Positions 47,563 through 55,503 of a DNA stretch of 64,000 nt are shown piece by piece. The notes under the pieces were generated by a model. That model was not told where the DNA came from, ran no database searches, and saw only the letters and a program-made list of their open reading frames with translations. Position numbers and translations under genes: made by a program. Position 1 is the stretch's first letter. Each line of letters begins with the position of its first letter. Source of the stretch: Gimesia alba (GTDB taxonomy: Bacteria > Planctomycetota > Planctomycetia > Planctomycetales > Planctomycetaceae); the NCBI RefSeq assembly GCF_007744675.1, contig NZ_CP036269.1:4691546-4755545 (forward strand), in the 5' to 3' direction.

Positions 47563-47944
47563 ATACAGAACTACTTTAAAATAGGGAGAGATCATTGGTG
47601 GCAGACACCTAGCTAGCGTTTATTGACTCGTTTTGAGGGTGATTCTCAGAAAAGCGACGTTTACCGAAGTTGGTATAAACCGGGGCTAACGCCCTGCGGC
47701 TAATGGGTCTTTTCTGCGGTCATAGTCCAGTATACAAGGGCGACATCACATTGTCGGACAAGACGTATTCTTACATCGCTAACTCTGTCGAACTCAAAAT
47801 CAGGATCAGAACTATTAAATAAACTCTACCTAGCCCCGCCAGCACATGAGAAAGGGACAGGACTCATCACAAGATCCCCTGCCCCATCTAAGAGCGATCT
47901 AAGAAATCAGCCCCTGATCTGTCTTCCAACTCATTCCCGCCTCG
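47563..47944. other. intergenic region with family C repeat
   Basis: About 380 bp; family C blocks at 47632-47649 and 47677-47704, and GGGACAGGACTCATC at 47857 which recalls family D. No RNA gene or ORF of note. Confidence 0.45.
47632..47704 (+). repeat. family C two-block repeat, copy 2
   Basis: TTTGAGGGTGATTCTCAG then, after 27 bp, AAACCGGGGCTAACGCCCTG followed by CGGCTAAT. The second block contains GGGGC/GCCC. Same order as at 36105-36240. Confidence 0.55.
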
Positions 47945-48319
47945 TTACATAATCGCACGGCCGGTAAACTGCACGCCGAATTCCCACAATTCGTTATGGA
48001 CCTGACGCCGACGGACAATCTTGCATTTCAGATAGATCCGATCTTTCTTGTCCTGCCCCAGCCCCACAATGATGTTTTCTGATCGCAGGTTTTTGGAATG
48101 AATAAAGCTCAATCCGCTGCGCGATAAATTCCGAGCGGTGACGACAATCATCTCCAGGACATCATCCTCTCCCCCATACAGTTCTGACCGGGGAATGTAC
48201 AGACTCACCAGCTGACGATAATCCGTACGTTCTTCGCCCCGTTTCTGAGCGCAGTGCCCTTCCAGCCGACTGCTCCAGTTATCAAGAATATCCAGCGTCT
48301 CTTGAATGACTTTATGCAT
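47945..48319 (-). CDS. PilZ-domain protein
   Basis: 124 residues. A helical N-terminal part precedes a single PilZ barrel. The c-di-GMP signature RxxxR occurs as RGEER at residues 27-31, and NxSxxG as NLSRSGLSF near residue 83. The final strand ELWEFGVQFTG is typical. PilZ proteins bind cyclic di-GMP and adjust surface or motility functions. No clear output domain is fused. Confidence 0.75.
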   Translation of the reverse strand: MHKVIQETLDILDNWSSRLEGHCAQKRGEERTDYRQLVSLYIPRSELYGGEDDVLEMIVVTARNLSRSGLSFIHSKNLRSENIIVGLGQDKKDRIYLKCKIVRRRQVHNELWEFGVQFTGRAIM

Positions 48320-48754
48320 CCAAACATCCTCAAATCAACAACACGATCCGTAATCAACGGCCCTCACTCCCCGCAGGCCCTGAGGAGGGATAAGCCTTAC
48401 GAGAAAGTTACGTCCTGCTTGGCAAACGTCAACTGGATTTTGCAAAGAGAACGCCAGCCAAGACTGTATCAGGAAACGGCTGAACGGGTGGTGACAATCG
48501 AGCTGGTGGTGAGGATCAGGTAAACTGCCCGGCGTTCAGTTTGAGCCAGCCCCGTTTGGGGAGATACCATGAGTTCTCCATGAAAACCATAATTTTCTGA
48601 AATGCGAGTGATCATCCTAAGCAAGCCTGAAAAATCACGAACCGAATACCAACCACTTTTTCACATCATTTCAATGAACCGTTTCGCTTACTGGCTTGTC
48701 AGATCTCAAATGGATATGGTGTTTGTGCGCGTAAATTACATGTTATGTTGAAAA
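48320..48754. other. intergenic region, nothing recognised
   Basis: 435 bp between divergent PilZ and sirtuin genes. The small frame at 48254-48523 has no coding features. No RNA gene or repeat family member seen. Confidence 0.4.
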
Positions 48755-48760
48755 GTGAAA

Positions 48761-49474
48761 ATGATGTCTGAATCGATGGATCACAATAAAATCGTCGTTC
48801 TGACGGGCGCCGGAGTCAGTGCAGAGAGCGGGTTGCCCACGTTCAGAGATATGAACGGGCTTTGGAACCGATATTCCATCACCGAAGTTGCTTCACCAGA
48901 AGCATGGGAATCGAATCCTCAGCTGGTTTTAGATTTCTATAACGAGCGTCGAAAAACAGCCGTTGCAGCATCCCCCAACGCAGCACATCAAGCGATTGCA
49001 GAATTAGAAAAGAAATATGATGTGGTCGTGATCACACAAAATGTGGATGACTTACACGAAAGAGGTGGATCATCAAATGTGATTCATGTTCACGGGGAGT
49101 TAGTAAAAGCCCGCAGCACAACAGATCCCTCACTGATCTATGAAATTGGTGGTAACGAAATTAAGCTGGGAGATGTTTGCGAGAAAGGTTCTCAGCTAAG
49201 GCCTCATATCGTCTGGTTTGGAGAAGCAATCCAAAACTATGAGCTATCGGCAAAGCATATAAAAAATGCTGGGAAAGTTCTGGTAATTGGAACCTCACTC
49301 ACAGTCTACCCGGCTGCTGGCTTGCTAAACGAGGCACACTATCATGCGGAAAAGATATTAGTGAGCCTGGATATCGAGGATAAGCCATATGGTTTTCGTT
49401 GGATCAAAGGCACAGCGGTAGACCACGTGCCGCAAATTGTCAATTGTTGGCTGGAAGGTAAAAAAGTAACATGA
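48761..49474 (+). CDS. SIR2 family NAD-dependent protein deacylase without zinc-ribbon cysteines
   Basis: 237 residues from ATG at 48761 (GTG at 48755 possible). Sirtuin motifs: VVLTGAGVSAESGLPTFRD (NAD), ITQNVDDLHERGG, catalytic His in VHGELVKAR, RPHIVWFGEAI and VIGTSLTVYPAAG. The usual four zinc-binding Cys are replaced: ARSTTDPSL before and GDVCEKGSQ after keep one Cys only. This is the pattern of sirtuins I know from Bacteroidetes-like lineages, so transfer is possible. Expected to remove acyl groups from lysine. Confidence 0.88.
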   Translation: MMSESMDHNKIVVLTGAGVSAESGLPTFRDMNGLWNRYSITEVASPEAWESNPQLVLDFYNERRKTAVAASPNAAHQAIAELEKKYDVVVITQNVDDLHERGGSSNVIHVHGELVKARSTTDPSLIYEIGGNEIKLGDVCEKGSQLRPHIVWFGEAIQNYELSAKHIKNAGKVLVIGTSLTVYPAAGLLNEAHYHAEKILVSLDIEDKPYGFRWIKGTAVDHVPQIVNCWLEGKKVT

Positions 49475-49601
49475 CCATTGCTTCGACTTTGACATTTTAC
49501 CGTTCCTCTCAAGCGAGGCATGGATTAGATCTCATAAAACATTTAAGAGTAGCATTGAAGTTCAGTCATCATCACAATCTTGGCGTAGGAAGGTTTCTTT
49601 C

Positions 49602-50456
49602 GTGATCGGAAACAAATCAATTCATCTAAGCCTGTTCCTGTTAGCCACCTGCTTAACGAGTTTCCCCCTCTCAGCGGATGAAACACAATACGCGCCGATG
49701 CCGTGGCATCTGGTCGATCTGTGGTGGGATCTGGGCGAGGAAACCGCGTTCGAAAGTTACAGCGTGGATGTCACCATCAGCGATGATGTGCCCGCGACGA
49801 AATTGCTGTATATCGCGCCGATTGGGATTGGGCATCTCAGCAAAACGCCCTTTTATGGCGGAATCCAGACACAAACGGATGGCTACACGCGGGATAACAG
49901 ACAACTCCGCAAGATCGGTCCCGGCCTGTTGATGTCGATGTGGGGCGAACGGAGTCACGCGGCGATTCGGCCCGCGCAGGGGGGCTTCTACCAGAGCTCC
50001 GGGCATGAGGGGGATTTTGTCAGCATCCGCCGCCCCTACCAATGGAGCAAGGGAACCTATACCTACAAGATCATTCGCATGGATCAAGAGGCCATCGACG
50101 GCAAGCCGTATACGTGGGTTGGTGCGTTCGTGTATTCGCACAGTAAGGATGAAAACATTTTCATTGGTGCCCTGCGGTTCAAAGGGGACCAGTTGAAACT
50201 CGCCCCCAAAATCGCCAGCTTTGTCGAAGTCTACGGCCCGCGCAAGCCGGTCGCTGATATTCCGAAGCTGACCGTGACGTTTGGCAACCTGCAAGTGAAC
50301 GGGAAAGCCGCGAAGGTCAAATCGGTCGAAGCGATCTACCCACCAGGGGTGCCGAATTATGCGGAGGCGAAGGGTAAAGCGAAATCAGTGGTGATTCAGG
50401 TAGGCGAACCGGTGAAAGATCGCACGACACGGCGGGTTCAGTTAAAGCTGGACTGA
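49602..50456 (+). CDS. secreted protein with DUF3472-like beta-sandwich, hypothetical
   Basis: 284 residues, GTG start at 49602 with GGAAGG 10 nt upstream. Signal peptide SIHLSLFLLATCLTSFPLSA. The mature part, with PMPWHLVDLWWDLGEETAFESY, FYGGIQTQTDGYTRDN, GPGLLMSMWGERSHAAIRPA and TYTYKIIRMDQ, resembles the DUF3472 type of extracellular carbohydrate-related protein; this is a fold-level impression. No catalytic residues proposed. Gene stands alone. Confidence 0.6.
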   Translation: MIGNKSIHLSLFLLATCLTSFPLSADETQYAPMPWHLVDLWWDLGEETAFESYSVDVTISDDVPATKLLYIAPIGIGHLSKTPFYGGIQTQTDGYTRDNRQLRKIGPGLLMSMWGERSHAAIRPAQGGFYQSSGHEGDFVSIRRPYQWSKGTYTYKIIRMDQEAIDGKPYTWVGAFVYSHSKDENIFIGALRFKGDQLKLAPKIASFVEVYGPRKPVADIPKLTVTFGNLQVNGKAAKVKSVEAIYPPGVPNYAEAKGKAKSVVIQVGEPVKDRTTRRVQLKLD

Positions 50457-50485
50457 AAGTTAATTCGATTGGGCAATCACTGCTT

Positions 50486-50507
50486 CACTGTTGGCAAGCC
50501 AACAGTG
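50486..50507. repeat. family A palindrome, copy 5
   Basis: Perfect CACTGTTGGC/GCCAACAGTG with loop AA, followed by CCACACC. Same arms as copy 1. Confidence 0.75.
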
Positions 50508-50627
50508 CCACACCAGATTTTTTTCTACCACGAAAAACACAAAACCACACGAAATAATCTGACCAAGGTATCCCCTACTTATATTCGAGATACCCCACAC
50601 AGAACACAGGAGAAAGCTGCCGTGTGC

Positions 50628-50651
50628 CACCGCTCGGCTTGTCCGACGGTG
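50628..50651 (+). repeat. family A palindrome, copy 6
   Basis: CACCGCTCGGCTTGTCCGACGGTG-type element preceded by CGTGTGC, as in copies 2 and 3. Confidence 0.7.
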
Positions 50652-50691
50652 CTGGTACAATAACAGCAAAAGATTCCCAACTCGTGTTGTT

Positions 50692-50730
50692 GTAGGGTGC
50701 GGCCCTATGTGGCCACCCGTAGTGGCAGGG
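50692..50730 (+). repeat. family B dispersed REP-like element, copy 3
   Basis: GTAGGGTGCGGCCCTATGTG then GCCACCCGTAGTGGCAGGG. Internal hairpin GCCAC/GTGGC. Relates to 33596 by its GTAGGG..GGCCCTATG start. Confidence 0.55.
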
Positions 50731-50799
50731 TCGTTTCTGGGCTAGCGTGCGAAGATTACTCTAACCCCACTCTCAACCGAATTATAAATTGAACCTCAT

Positions 50800-50830
50800 C
50801 AGGCGGGCCGAGACATGGGTCGGCCCCTAC
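50800..50830 (-). repeat. family B dispersed REP-like element, copy 4
   Basis: CAGGCGGGCCGAGACATGGG then TCGGCCCCTAC; near twin of 42506-42536 and opposite to copies 1, 3 and 5. Confidence 0.65.
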
Positions 50831-50901
50831 GATGATTTAGCCAGGTCTGTTGTTTATAAATCGTCTGCTTTCTCTGACCTTTGCCTATTGCCTGTGGGGA
50901 A

Positions 50902-51315
50902 TCACGAATCATGTTCCCCACCGTCGGCGTCATAGGCTTCGCGTTCGAAGGGATTATCGCGATAGAACCGACGGCCGACGAACCACATGTAGAGGGACGA
51001 AAGAAAGTAGGCCGGCAGAAAAAAGGGGCCCCAGCGCTCATACTGCCTGATATGGACAGTTTCATGATCGCGTGAAATATCCAGCGAGGCATCCGTCTGC
51101 CCCAGGATCGTGTGACCCAGCGTCAGTGCAAGGGTGAATTGCCCGTGCGGCAGTCGGTGCAGGAACCACCTGGTGCCGCCGTCATAAAACTCGATGGCTC
51201 GACCGCGAAGGCGTGCGCGGCCGCCGAAGCACAGGCCCACGCTGCCGATCAGCAGACCGAGCAGTGTATTCGGAGAGGTCCACAGTATTCGAATCAGAAA
51301 AATAATACGACTCAT
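50902..51315 (-). CDS. small membrane protein with HExxH motif, hypothetical
   Basis: 137 residues from ATG at 51315, chosen because GAGAAG lies seven bases upstream. One N-terminal membrane segment (SPNTLLGLLIGSVGLCFG), a Trp/Gly-rich part, then SRDHETVHIRQYERWGPFFLPAYFLSSLYMWF, which contains HETVH, a zinc-peptidase type HExxH, followed by a second membrane segment. The family occurs in many bacteria as hypothetical; peptidase activity is only suggested by the motif. The C-terminus is acidic and His-containing. Confidence 0.7.
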   Translation of the reverse strand: MSRIIFLIRILWTSPNTLLGLLIGSVGLCFGGRARLRGRAIEFYDGGTRWFLHRLPHGQFTLALTLGHTILGQTDASLDISRDHETVHIRQYERWGPFFLPAYFLSSLYMWFVGRRFYRDNPFEREAYDADGGEHDS

Positions 51316-51399
51316 CGATGATCTTCTCATCAAAACTAAACAAGGGACAGTCTTCGAATTTCACCCCATTTACATTCGTTCGACCTTCAAGGTATCCAT

Positions 51400-51768
51400 C
51401 TAGCCAATTCCTAGACTTGGAATCGAGGTACGCGGCGCCGTCATCACGAGAAGATGATAGCAATAGATTAAATGTGCGAGCCATTCTGCTTTGATTTCTG
51501 GATAAAACTCGATTGTATCAAGATTGTCCTGAAGCAATCCGATTTCATTCGATAAGTCGGCCATCATATCCCAACCGATGAAATAGATGGGGTCTGACTC
51601 GCCCAATTCCGAGAGGTGTTTTATGCCTATCCTTTCCCAATCTGGAAGCGACCAAAAACGTTTGCTTGTTTGCTGTGTACCAAACAAGAAGTAAGGAGCC
51701 TGTATCTCAATATCGGTTATTTCTTTTCTGTTTGCTTCTTGATATCCGATTGTAATTTGACGACTCAT
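51400..51768 (-). CDS. hypothetical protein, possibly an immunity-type protein
   Basis: 122 residues from ATG at 51768. No membrane segment. Aromatic-rich helices (WERIGIKHLSELGESDPIYFIGWDM; AEWLAHLIYCYHLLVMTA) ending in PRTSIPSLGIG. Length and composition resemble small immunity or toxin-neutralising proteins, but no family is recognised. The adjacent minus frame at 51182-51484 overlaps its end in another frame and is not called. Confidence 0.5.
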   Translation of the reverse strand: MSRQITIGYQEANRKEITDIEIQAPYFLFGTQQTSKRFWSLPDWERIGIKHLSELGESDPIYFIGWDMMADLSNEIGLLQDNLDTIEFYPEIKAEWLAHLIYCYHLLVMTAPRTSIPSLGIG

Positions 51769-51825
51769 ATAATATCTCTTCAAAATTCATGTCCCAGGGG
51801 ATTAAAACAGTCGGCGCCCATATCG

Positions 51826-52314
51826 TCAGTCCAGCATTTTCTGCAGATAGGTCACGTCCAACATTTTACCAAATTTGTTCCCGACTTCCTTGAATGTGCC
51901 CACGACTTCGAAGCCGAAACTTTCATTCAAATGCAGGCTGGCTTCGCTCCCCTGTGCCACGCCCGCAATCAGCGTGTGAAATCCCAGACGGCGGGCTTCT
52001 TCAATAATCGCCTGCTTCAGCTGACGTCCGATCCCTTGCCCCCGATATTCCTCTTTGACATAAAACGACGTTTCCGCCGTACGATCGTAGGCCCGGCGGA
52101 GCCGCCAGCGGGAAAGAGAGGCCCAGCCTGCTACATGTCCCTCCACTTCTGTCACCAGGATCGGAAACCGTTCGTCATGACTTTCGAACCACTCAAGCCG
52201 CTCCTCGCGCGTTTGCGGCTCCAGGTCAAAGGTCGCCGTTGTCGTTAAAATCGCTTCGTTATAAATGACGGTAATTTCATCCAGATCAGATACTTCCGCC
52301 GGTCGGATCTTCAT
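51826..52314 (-). CDS. GNAT acetyltransferase, phosphinothricin N-acetyltransferase-like
   Basis: 162 residues from ATG at 52314 (a TTG at 52317 precedes it). N-terminal IRPAEVSDLDEITVIYNEAILTTTATFD is the typical start of the PAT/YwnH group; acetyl-CoA motif A reads EEYRGQGIGRQLKQAIIEEARR (R/QxxGxG/A), and GFEVVGTFKEVGNKFG follows. These enzymes acetylate amino groups of phosphinothricin or related amino acids such as methionine sulfoximine. The natural substrate is unknown. The coding region has normal composition for the window. Confidence 0.88.
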   Translation of the reverse strand: MKIRPAEVSDLDEITVIYNEAILTTTATFDLEPQTREERLEWFESHDERFPILVTEVEGHVAGWASLSRWRLRRAYDRTAETSFYVKEEYRGQGIGRQLKQAIIEEARRLGFHTLIAGVAQGSEASLHLNESFGFEVVGTFKEVGNKFGKMLDVTYLQKMLD

Positions 52315-52461
52315 CAAACAATGCCTTTAACGAGTAGGAATCATTTCTAACAGAACAGGCAGGTAGTTCGCCGCTGGGGACACCTGTGATATTGACATCA
52401 GTAAATCAAAATGGTTCGGAACGCGAGCAAATTCGTCAAACGAGATGAAGCAATTATTTTC

Positions 52462-52499
52462 GTAGGGGCAGTGCCTGTGTGCCTGCCCGCCTGGCGACG
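52462..52499 (+). repeat. family B dispersed REP-like element, copy 5
   Basis: GTAGGGGCAGTGCCTGTGTG then CCTGCCCGCCTGGCGACG; strong GGGGCAG/CTGCCC hairpin. Best match to copy 1. Confidence 0.65.
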
Positions 52500-52543
52500 T
52501 TCATTTTTAGATCGCCCCAGAATGGAATCGGAAATAAAGTCGT

Positions 52544-52630
52544 ACACAAAAACACAAACAACATCGACATCACGGGTAGCCACATGGGGCTACCCCTACT
52601 TTTTGCAGGACATATTTCATTCACTTATGG
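52544..52630 (+). repeat. long direct repeat, left copy (family B hairpin inside)
   Basis: 87 bp matching 53134-53218 closely. The core hairpin GGGTAGCC/GGCTACCC (52574-52581 and 52588-52595) is followed by CCTACTTTTTGCAGGACATA and TTTCATTCACT, all repeated on the right. The repeats bracket the LexA-domain gene. Confidence 0.8.
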
Positions 52631-52685
52631 AAAACGAATAGGAGTCAGACCCTGATACCGCCCCCTGATATCGCCCTCGCGCCTG

Positions 52686-52931
52686 CTAATGCACTTCGCC
52701 ACAAAAGCGGATGCGGAGATTGTCCAGAACTTCGATGCCCCGAGGCATGAATTCATTCCGTTTGATTCTGCCTTTCGCCTCGATCGCCTTGAGATGGCAT
52801 GAGACGCCGTTTGTCGATTTGATCCCGAACGTCTGACCGATTTCTCGTACGGTCGGCGCGCAGCCAACTTTGAATTGGAAGACGCGGATGAAACTCAGAA
52901 TCCGCTTTTGTTTTTCCGTTAATCGTTTCAT
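52686..52931 (-). CDS. LexA-type winged-helix DNA-binding domain, protease part absent
   Basis: 81 residues from ATG at 52931: KRLTEKQKRILSFIRVFQFK, CAPTVREIGQTFGIKSTNGVSCHLKAIEAKGRIKRNE, then MPRGIEVL. This is the LexA N-terminal domain (helix-turn-helix REIGQTFGIKS with recognition helix) without the S24 peptidase domain and its Ala-Gly cleavage site and Ser-Lys pair. The reading frame extends upstream to 53132 without a start-like signal. Could be a small SOS-independent repressor or competitor of LexA. It lies between two copies of a direct repeat. Confidence 0.75.
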   Translation of the reverse strand: MKRLTEKQKRILSFIRVFQFKVGCAPTVREIGQTFGIKSTNGVSCHLKAIEAKGRIKRNEFMPRGIEVLDNLRIRFCGEVH

Positions 52932-53247
52932 GATCGTGTCTCTTAAAAGAATCAATGAATCTGTATCACCGGACAAATTTACAATTGAATCCCCGGCCTG
53001 ACTAGAGATCGGGAGAACTGGTTTGCAAATTTCAGGATCTTGGATGATATGAATAGCCCTTGCCTCATTGCGGGTCCGCCTCGTGACGTCCCTACTCGAA
53101 TTACTCCTGGAAAGGCACTGAAAAAACGCCACACATCAAAACACCAATAACGTCGATACCACGGGTAGCCACATAGGGCTACCCCTACTTTTACAGGACA
53201 TATTTCATTCACTACTGGTAATTCAACAATGCTGCCCATTCGTGGGC
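52932..53247. other. intergenic region with right direct repeat
   Basis: 316 bp upstream of the LexA-domain gene and downstream of the VOC gene. Contains the right repeat copy (53134-53218). The gene's promoter should lie here. Confidence 0.45.
53134..53218 (+). repeat. long direct repeat, right copy
   Basis: 85 bp, with GGGTAGCC/GGCTACCC at 53163-53170 and 53177-53184, then CCTACTTTTACAGGACATAT and TTCATTCACTA. Same orientation as the left copy 590 bp away. Confidence 0.8.
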
Positions 53248-53697
53248 TCACGTCGCGAACAACTGGCCTTCAACGTCGCGAAAGGCTTTGAATTCCAGCG
53301 CGTTGCCGCTGGGATCGAGAAAGAACATCGTGGCCTGCTCTCCTGGTTGCCCCACAAAGCGAATGTAAGGTTCGATGACGAATTCGATCTTGTTCTCACG
53401 CAATCGATCTGCCAGAGCCTGCCAGCGATCCATCGTCAGCACCACGCCAAAGTGTGGGACGGGAACGCCGTGCCCGTCGACGGGATTGACGTGTGCGGCC
53501 ACCGATCCTTCCGGACCAATCGCCGGATTCAAGTGACAAACCACCTGATGTCCAAAGAAATTGAAGTCGACCCAGGTCTCGGCACTCCGGCCCTCGCTGC
53601 AGCCCAGCAGGCCGCCATAAAAGGCCCGGGCTTCAGCAATGTCACGCACTTGAAACGCAAGGTGAAAAGGATCGAGCTGCATCATATGACTCGGCAT
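53248..53697 (-). CDS. VOC family protein (glyoxalase/bleomycin resistance-like)
   Basis: 149 residues of the vicinal oxygen chelate fold: [25 protein letters not shown] with the metal-binding His, [21 protein letters not shown] with a second His, and [19 protein letters not shown] with the Glu ligand near the C-terminus. Such small enzymes modify or bind epoxides, glyoxal adducts or drugs. Substrate unknown. Start ATG at 53697. Confidence 0.9.
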   Translation of the reverse strand: MPSHMMQLDPFHLAFQVRDIAEARAFYGGLLGCSEGRSAETWVDFNFFGHQVVCHLNPAIGPEGSVAAHVNPVDGHGVPVPHFGVVLTMDRWQALADRLRENKIEFVIEPYIRFVGQPGEQATMFFLDPSGNALEFKAFRDVEGQLFAT

Positions 53698-53850
53698 CTA
53701 GAGGGTGAGAGATAATCATTCTGAAACTGCAATTTAGCATGCCTGTGCTAAGCCGGCAAGGAGATGAGAGTACAAACTGGAAAGGGCTCCCCCCTTGAAT
53801 AAGAAAGAATATGAAGTTCGTTACCTGTCAAATTCGCTGATGGGTCCAAG

Positions 53851-54441
53851 TCATTCCCGCGATGGACAGCATCTTTCCCACAATCGCATCAACAGCGAGA
53901 AAGGCCCTGCCAGAATGATTGAAAGCAACATCAACAAGAGGACAACAGGAGCAAGCAGCACACTCAAACAGATACTCAGATACAGTCTCAGCTTACCGGG
54001 TAGAGAATAAACCGTATCATTATCCAGATCAGCAACATGGCCCTCAAATTGCGTGATGAGGTCATCTACATACGCTCGAATTGATTCATCAATGGGCAGT
54101 GACTTTCCCTCAGCGTCTTGCGGATACTCACCTTCGTGCGGCCCCCCCATATAGACGGGAGCATCAGCACTGGCTGTGTCAATTGCATAGTAGTCACCAC
54201 ATCCCGATTCGCCGATAACAAAAAAAGACTTAGGAAAGATCGACTTCGTGTATTCAGCATCGTTTACATTCGCCCTGAATAGCGATTCCATTGAATGAAA
54301 TAACTCCGCAGGTTCATCGTCATCGAGTTTGGCTGCAAGCGTGGTGAGCCGTTGTGGATAATGAAGCAGTATCTCACGATAGGCTGACGGAAGCTGACAT
54401 TCCGTCGCGATTTCTAATTCACGTATCTCAGATTCATTCAT
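53851..54441 (-). CDS. SMI1/KNR4 (SUKH) family protein with C-terminal membrane segment
   Basis: 196 residues. SUKH part: LEIATECQLPSAYREILLHYPQ, LFRANVNDAEY, FFVIGESGCGDYYAIDTASADAPVY, and SIRAYVDDLITQ. A long hydrophobic segment near residues 155-185 (LYLSICLSVLLAPVVLLLMLL) anchors it in the membrane, unlike the SUKH protein at 37.7 kb. Bacterial SUKH proteins are mostly immunity proteins, but no toxin lies next to this one. Confidence 0.75.
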   Translation of the reverse strand: MNESEIRELEIATECQLPSAYREILLHYPQRLTTLAAKLDDDEPAELFHSMESLFRANVNDAEYTKSIFPKSFFVIGESGCGDYYAIDTASADAPVYMGGPHEGEYPQDAEGKSLPIDESIRAYVDDLITQFEGHVADLDNDTVYSLPGKLRLYLSICLSVLLAPVVLLLMLLSIILAGPFSLLMRLWERCCPSRE

Positions 54442-54588
54442 GTGCTAACCCTACGAAACAGCAGACGCTAGAAGGAGTAGCCCCCGTTATCGAAATAGAC
54501 CAATTACAATCATAAAGCATGTGATAATCTTTGACTTTAAAAATAATCACCCCAAATCTGACGCTGAAACAAGGATTTCTCAGGTCTG

Positions 54589-55401
54589 TTAAGTTTGAAC
54601 AGCGTGTGCACAGACACCAACAAGACTACCAGTGTTTGTTAAGGCAACGACAAGTCGAGGAAACACACAACCAAAATTCATCTCGCTGAGTTTGTTACCA
54701 TCACCCACTTCTACAAAAACGGGGGAATGCAGTTGCGTTTGGGTTTTAAACCAGTTGATTAATATTCGCCATTTTGAAATATTTTCTTCAAATTCCGGCT
54801 CTAATATTTCACCATCTGACCAGACAAATGATTCCCAAAGCGGGCAGTTTTCCTCCAATTTCGCAACGCTGATTTTTGCACTGGGATAGATCGCACCGTT
54901 AAAAGCAGAACGGATGAGTTCCGCGGATACGACCTTGTGTTTCAGCGCACTCCGATTCGCAGTAAAAAACAAGGGGTCAAAGTTGCTGGCCCCCTCCGAT
55001 AGATTGACAGACACACCTTTAAGAATCGCGGCCATTTCAAGAGACAACGCCTCACAAAGTGCAACTTCGTTCGCGTCGTGGTCATGCTGATTCGGATTAC
55101 CGGGAACATACAAACAACCACAGGAATACGCTGCCGTGTGTGGATGAATGCAACTGTGGTTCCATGCGTCTCGAGGATAATCTGGCCCGCAGCACTCCAT
55201 GCAGGGTAGTAAAGGCTTCAGCCGTTCCATCATCAATTGGCACCCATTGACTGATTCCGGCGGCGCTTCAAATCTCGACGTTTGATTCTCTTCACCAGAC
55301 TTGCTCATATTATAAAAGTAACGAAATCCCATATATAAAGTACCAGCTGCAATCGCAATGGAGGCGCGCCTTGACATCAGGTATGCTTCGTCGTGCATCA
55401 T
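54589..55401 (-). CDS. Cys-rich hypothetical protein with N-terminal hydrophobic segment
   Basis: 270 residues. N-terminal segment SIAIAAGTLYMGFRYFYNMS. Two clusters of Cys: CMECCGPDYP and HSCIHPHTAAYSCGCLYVP, the latter with HHD-like DHD residues nearby (HDHDANEVALCEALS). These look like a metal-binding site. The remainder is mixed alpha/beta (KISVAKLEENCPLWESFVW, ISKWRILINWFKTQT). No family recognised. Confidence 0.55.
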   Translation of the reverse strand: MMHDEAYLMSRRASIAIAAGTLYMGFRYFYNMSKSGEENQTSRFEAPPESVNGCQLMMERLKPLLPCMECCGPDYPRDAWNHSCIHPHTAAYSCGCLYVPGNPNQHDHDANEVALCEALSLEMAAILKGVSVNLSEGASNFDPLFFTANRSALKHKVVSAELIRSAFNGAIYPSAKISVAKLEENCPLWESFVWSDGEILEPEFEENISKWRILINWFKTQTQLHSPVFVEVGDGNKLSEMNFGCVFPRLVVALTNTGSLVGVCAHAVQT

Positions 55402-55503
55402 CCGCTATTCCAATCAGATTCTAATTTGATCAAACCGTTTTTCTTAAAACTGATATTATCGCAATTTGCAGCATACATTCAAACAAACTTATAAGAAAGA
55501 AGG

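Larger units (their letters stand above)
50457..50901. other. repeat-rich intergenic region
   Basis: 445 bp. Family A palindromes at 50486-50507 and 50628-50651, ACCACGAAAAACACAAAACC at 50527-50546 between them, family B elements at 50692-50730 and 50800-50830. No coding region recognised. Confidence 0.65.
52315..52685. other. intergenic region with family B and left direct repeat
   Basis: 370 bp. Family B element at 52462-52499, then the left copy of a long direct repeat at 52544-52630, then GGAGTCAGACCC (52633). No gene. Confidence 0.6.

Noticed and set aside
51182..51484. 100-codon minus-strand frame starting MARTFNLLL
   Set aside because: Overlaps the ends of two better supported genes in another frame, with no domain and no binding site for ribosomes.
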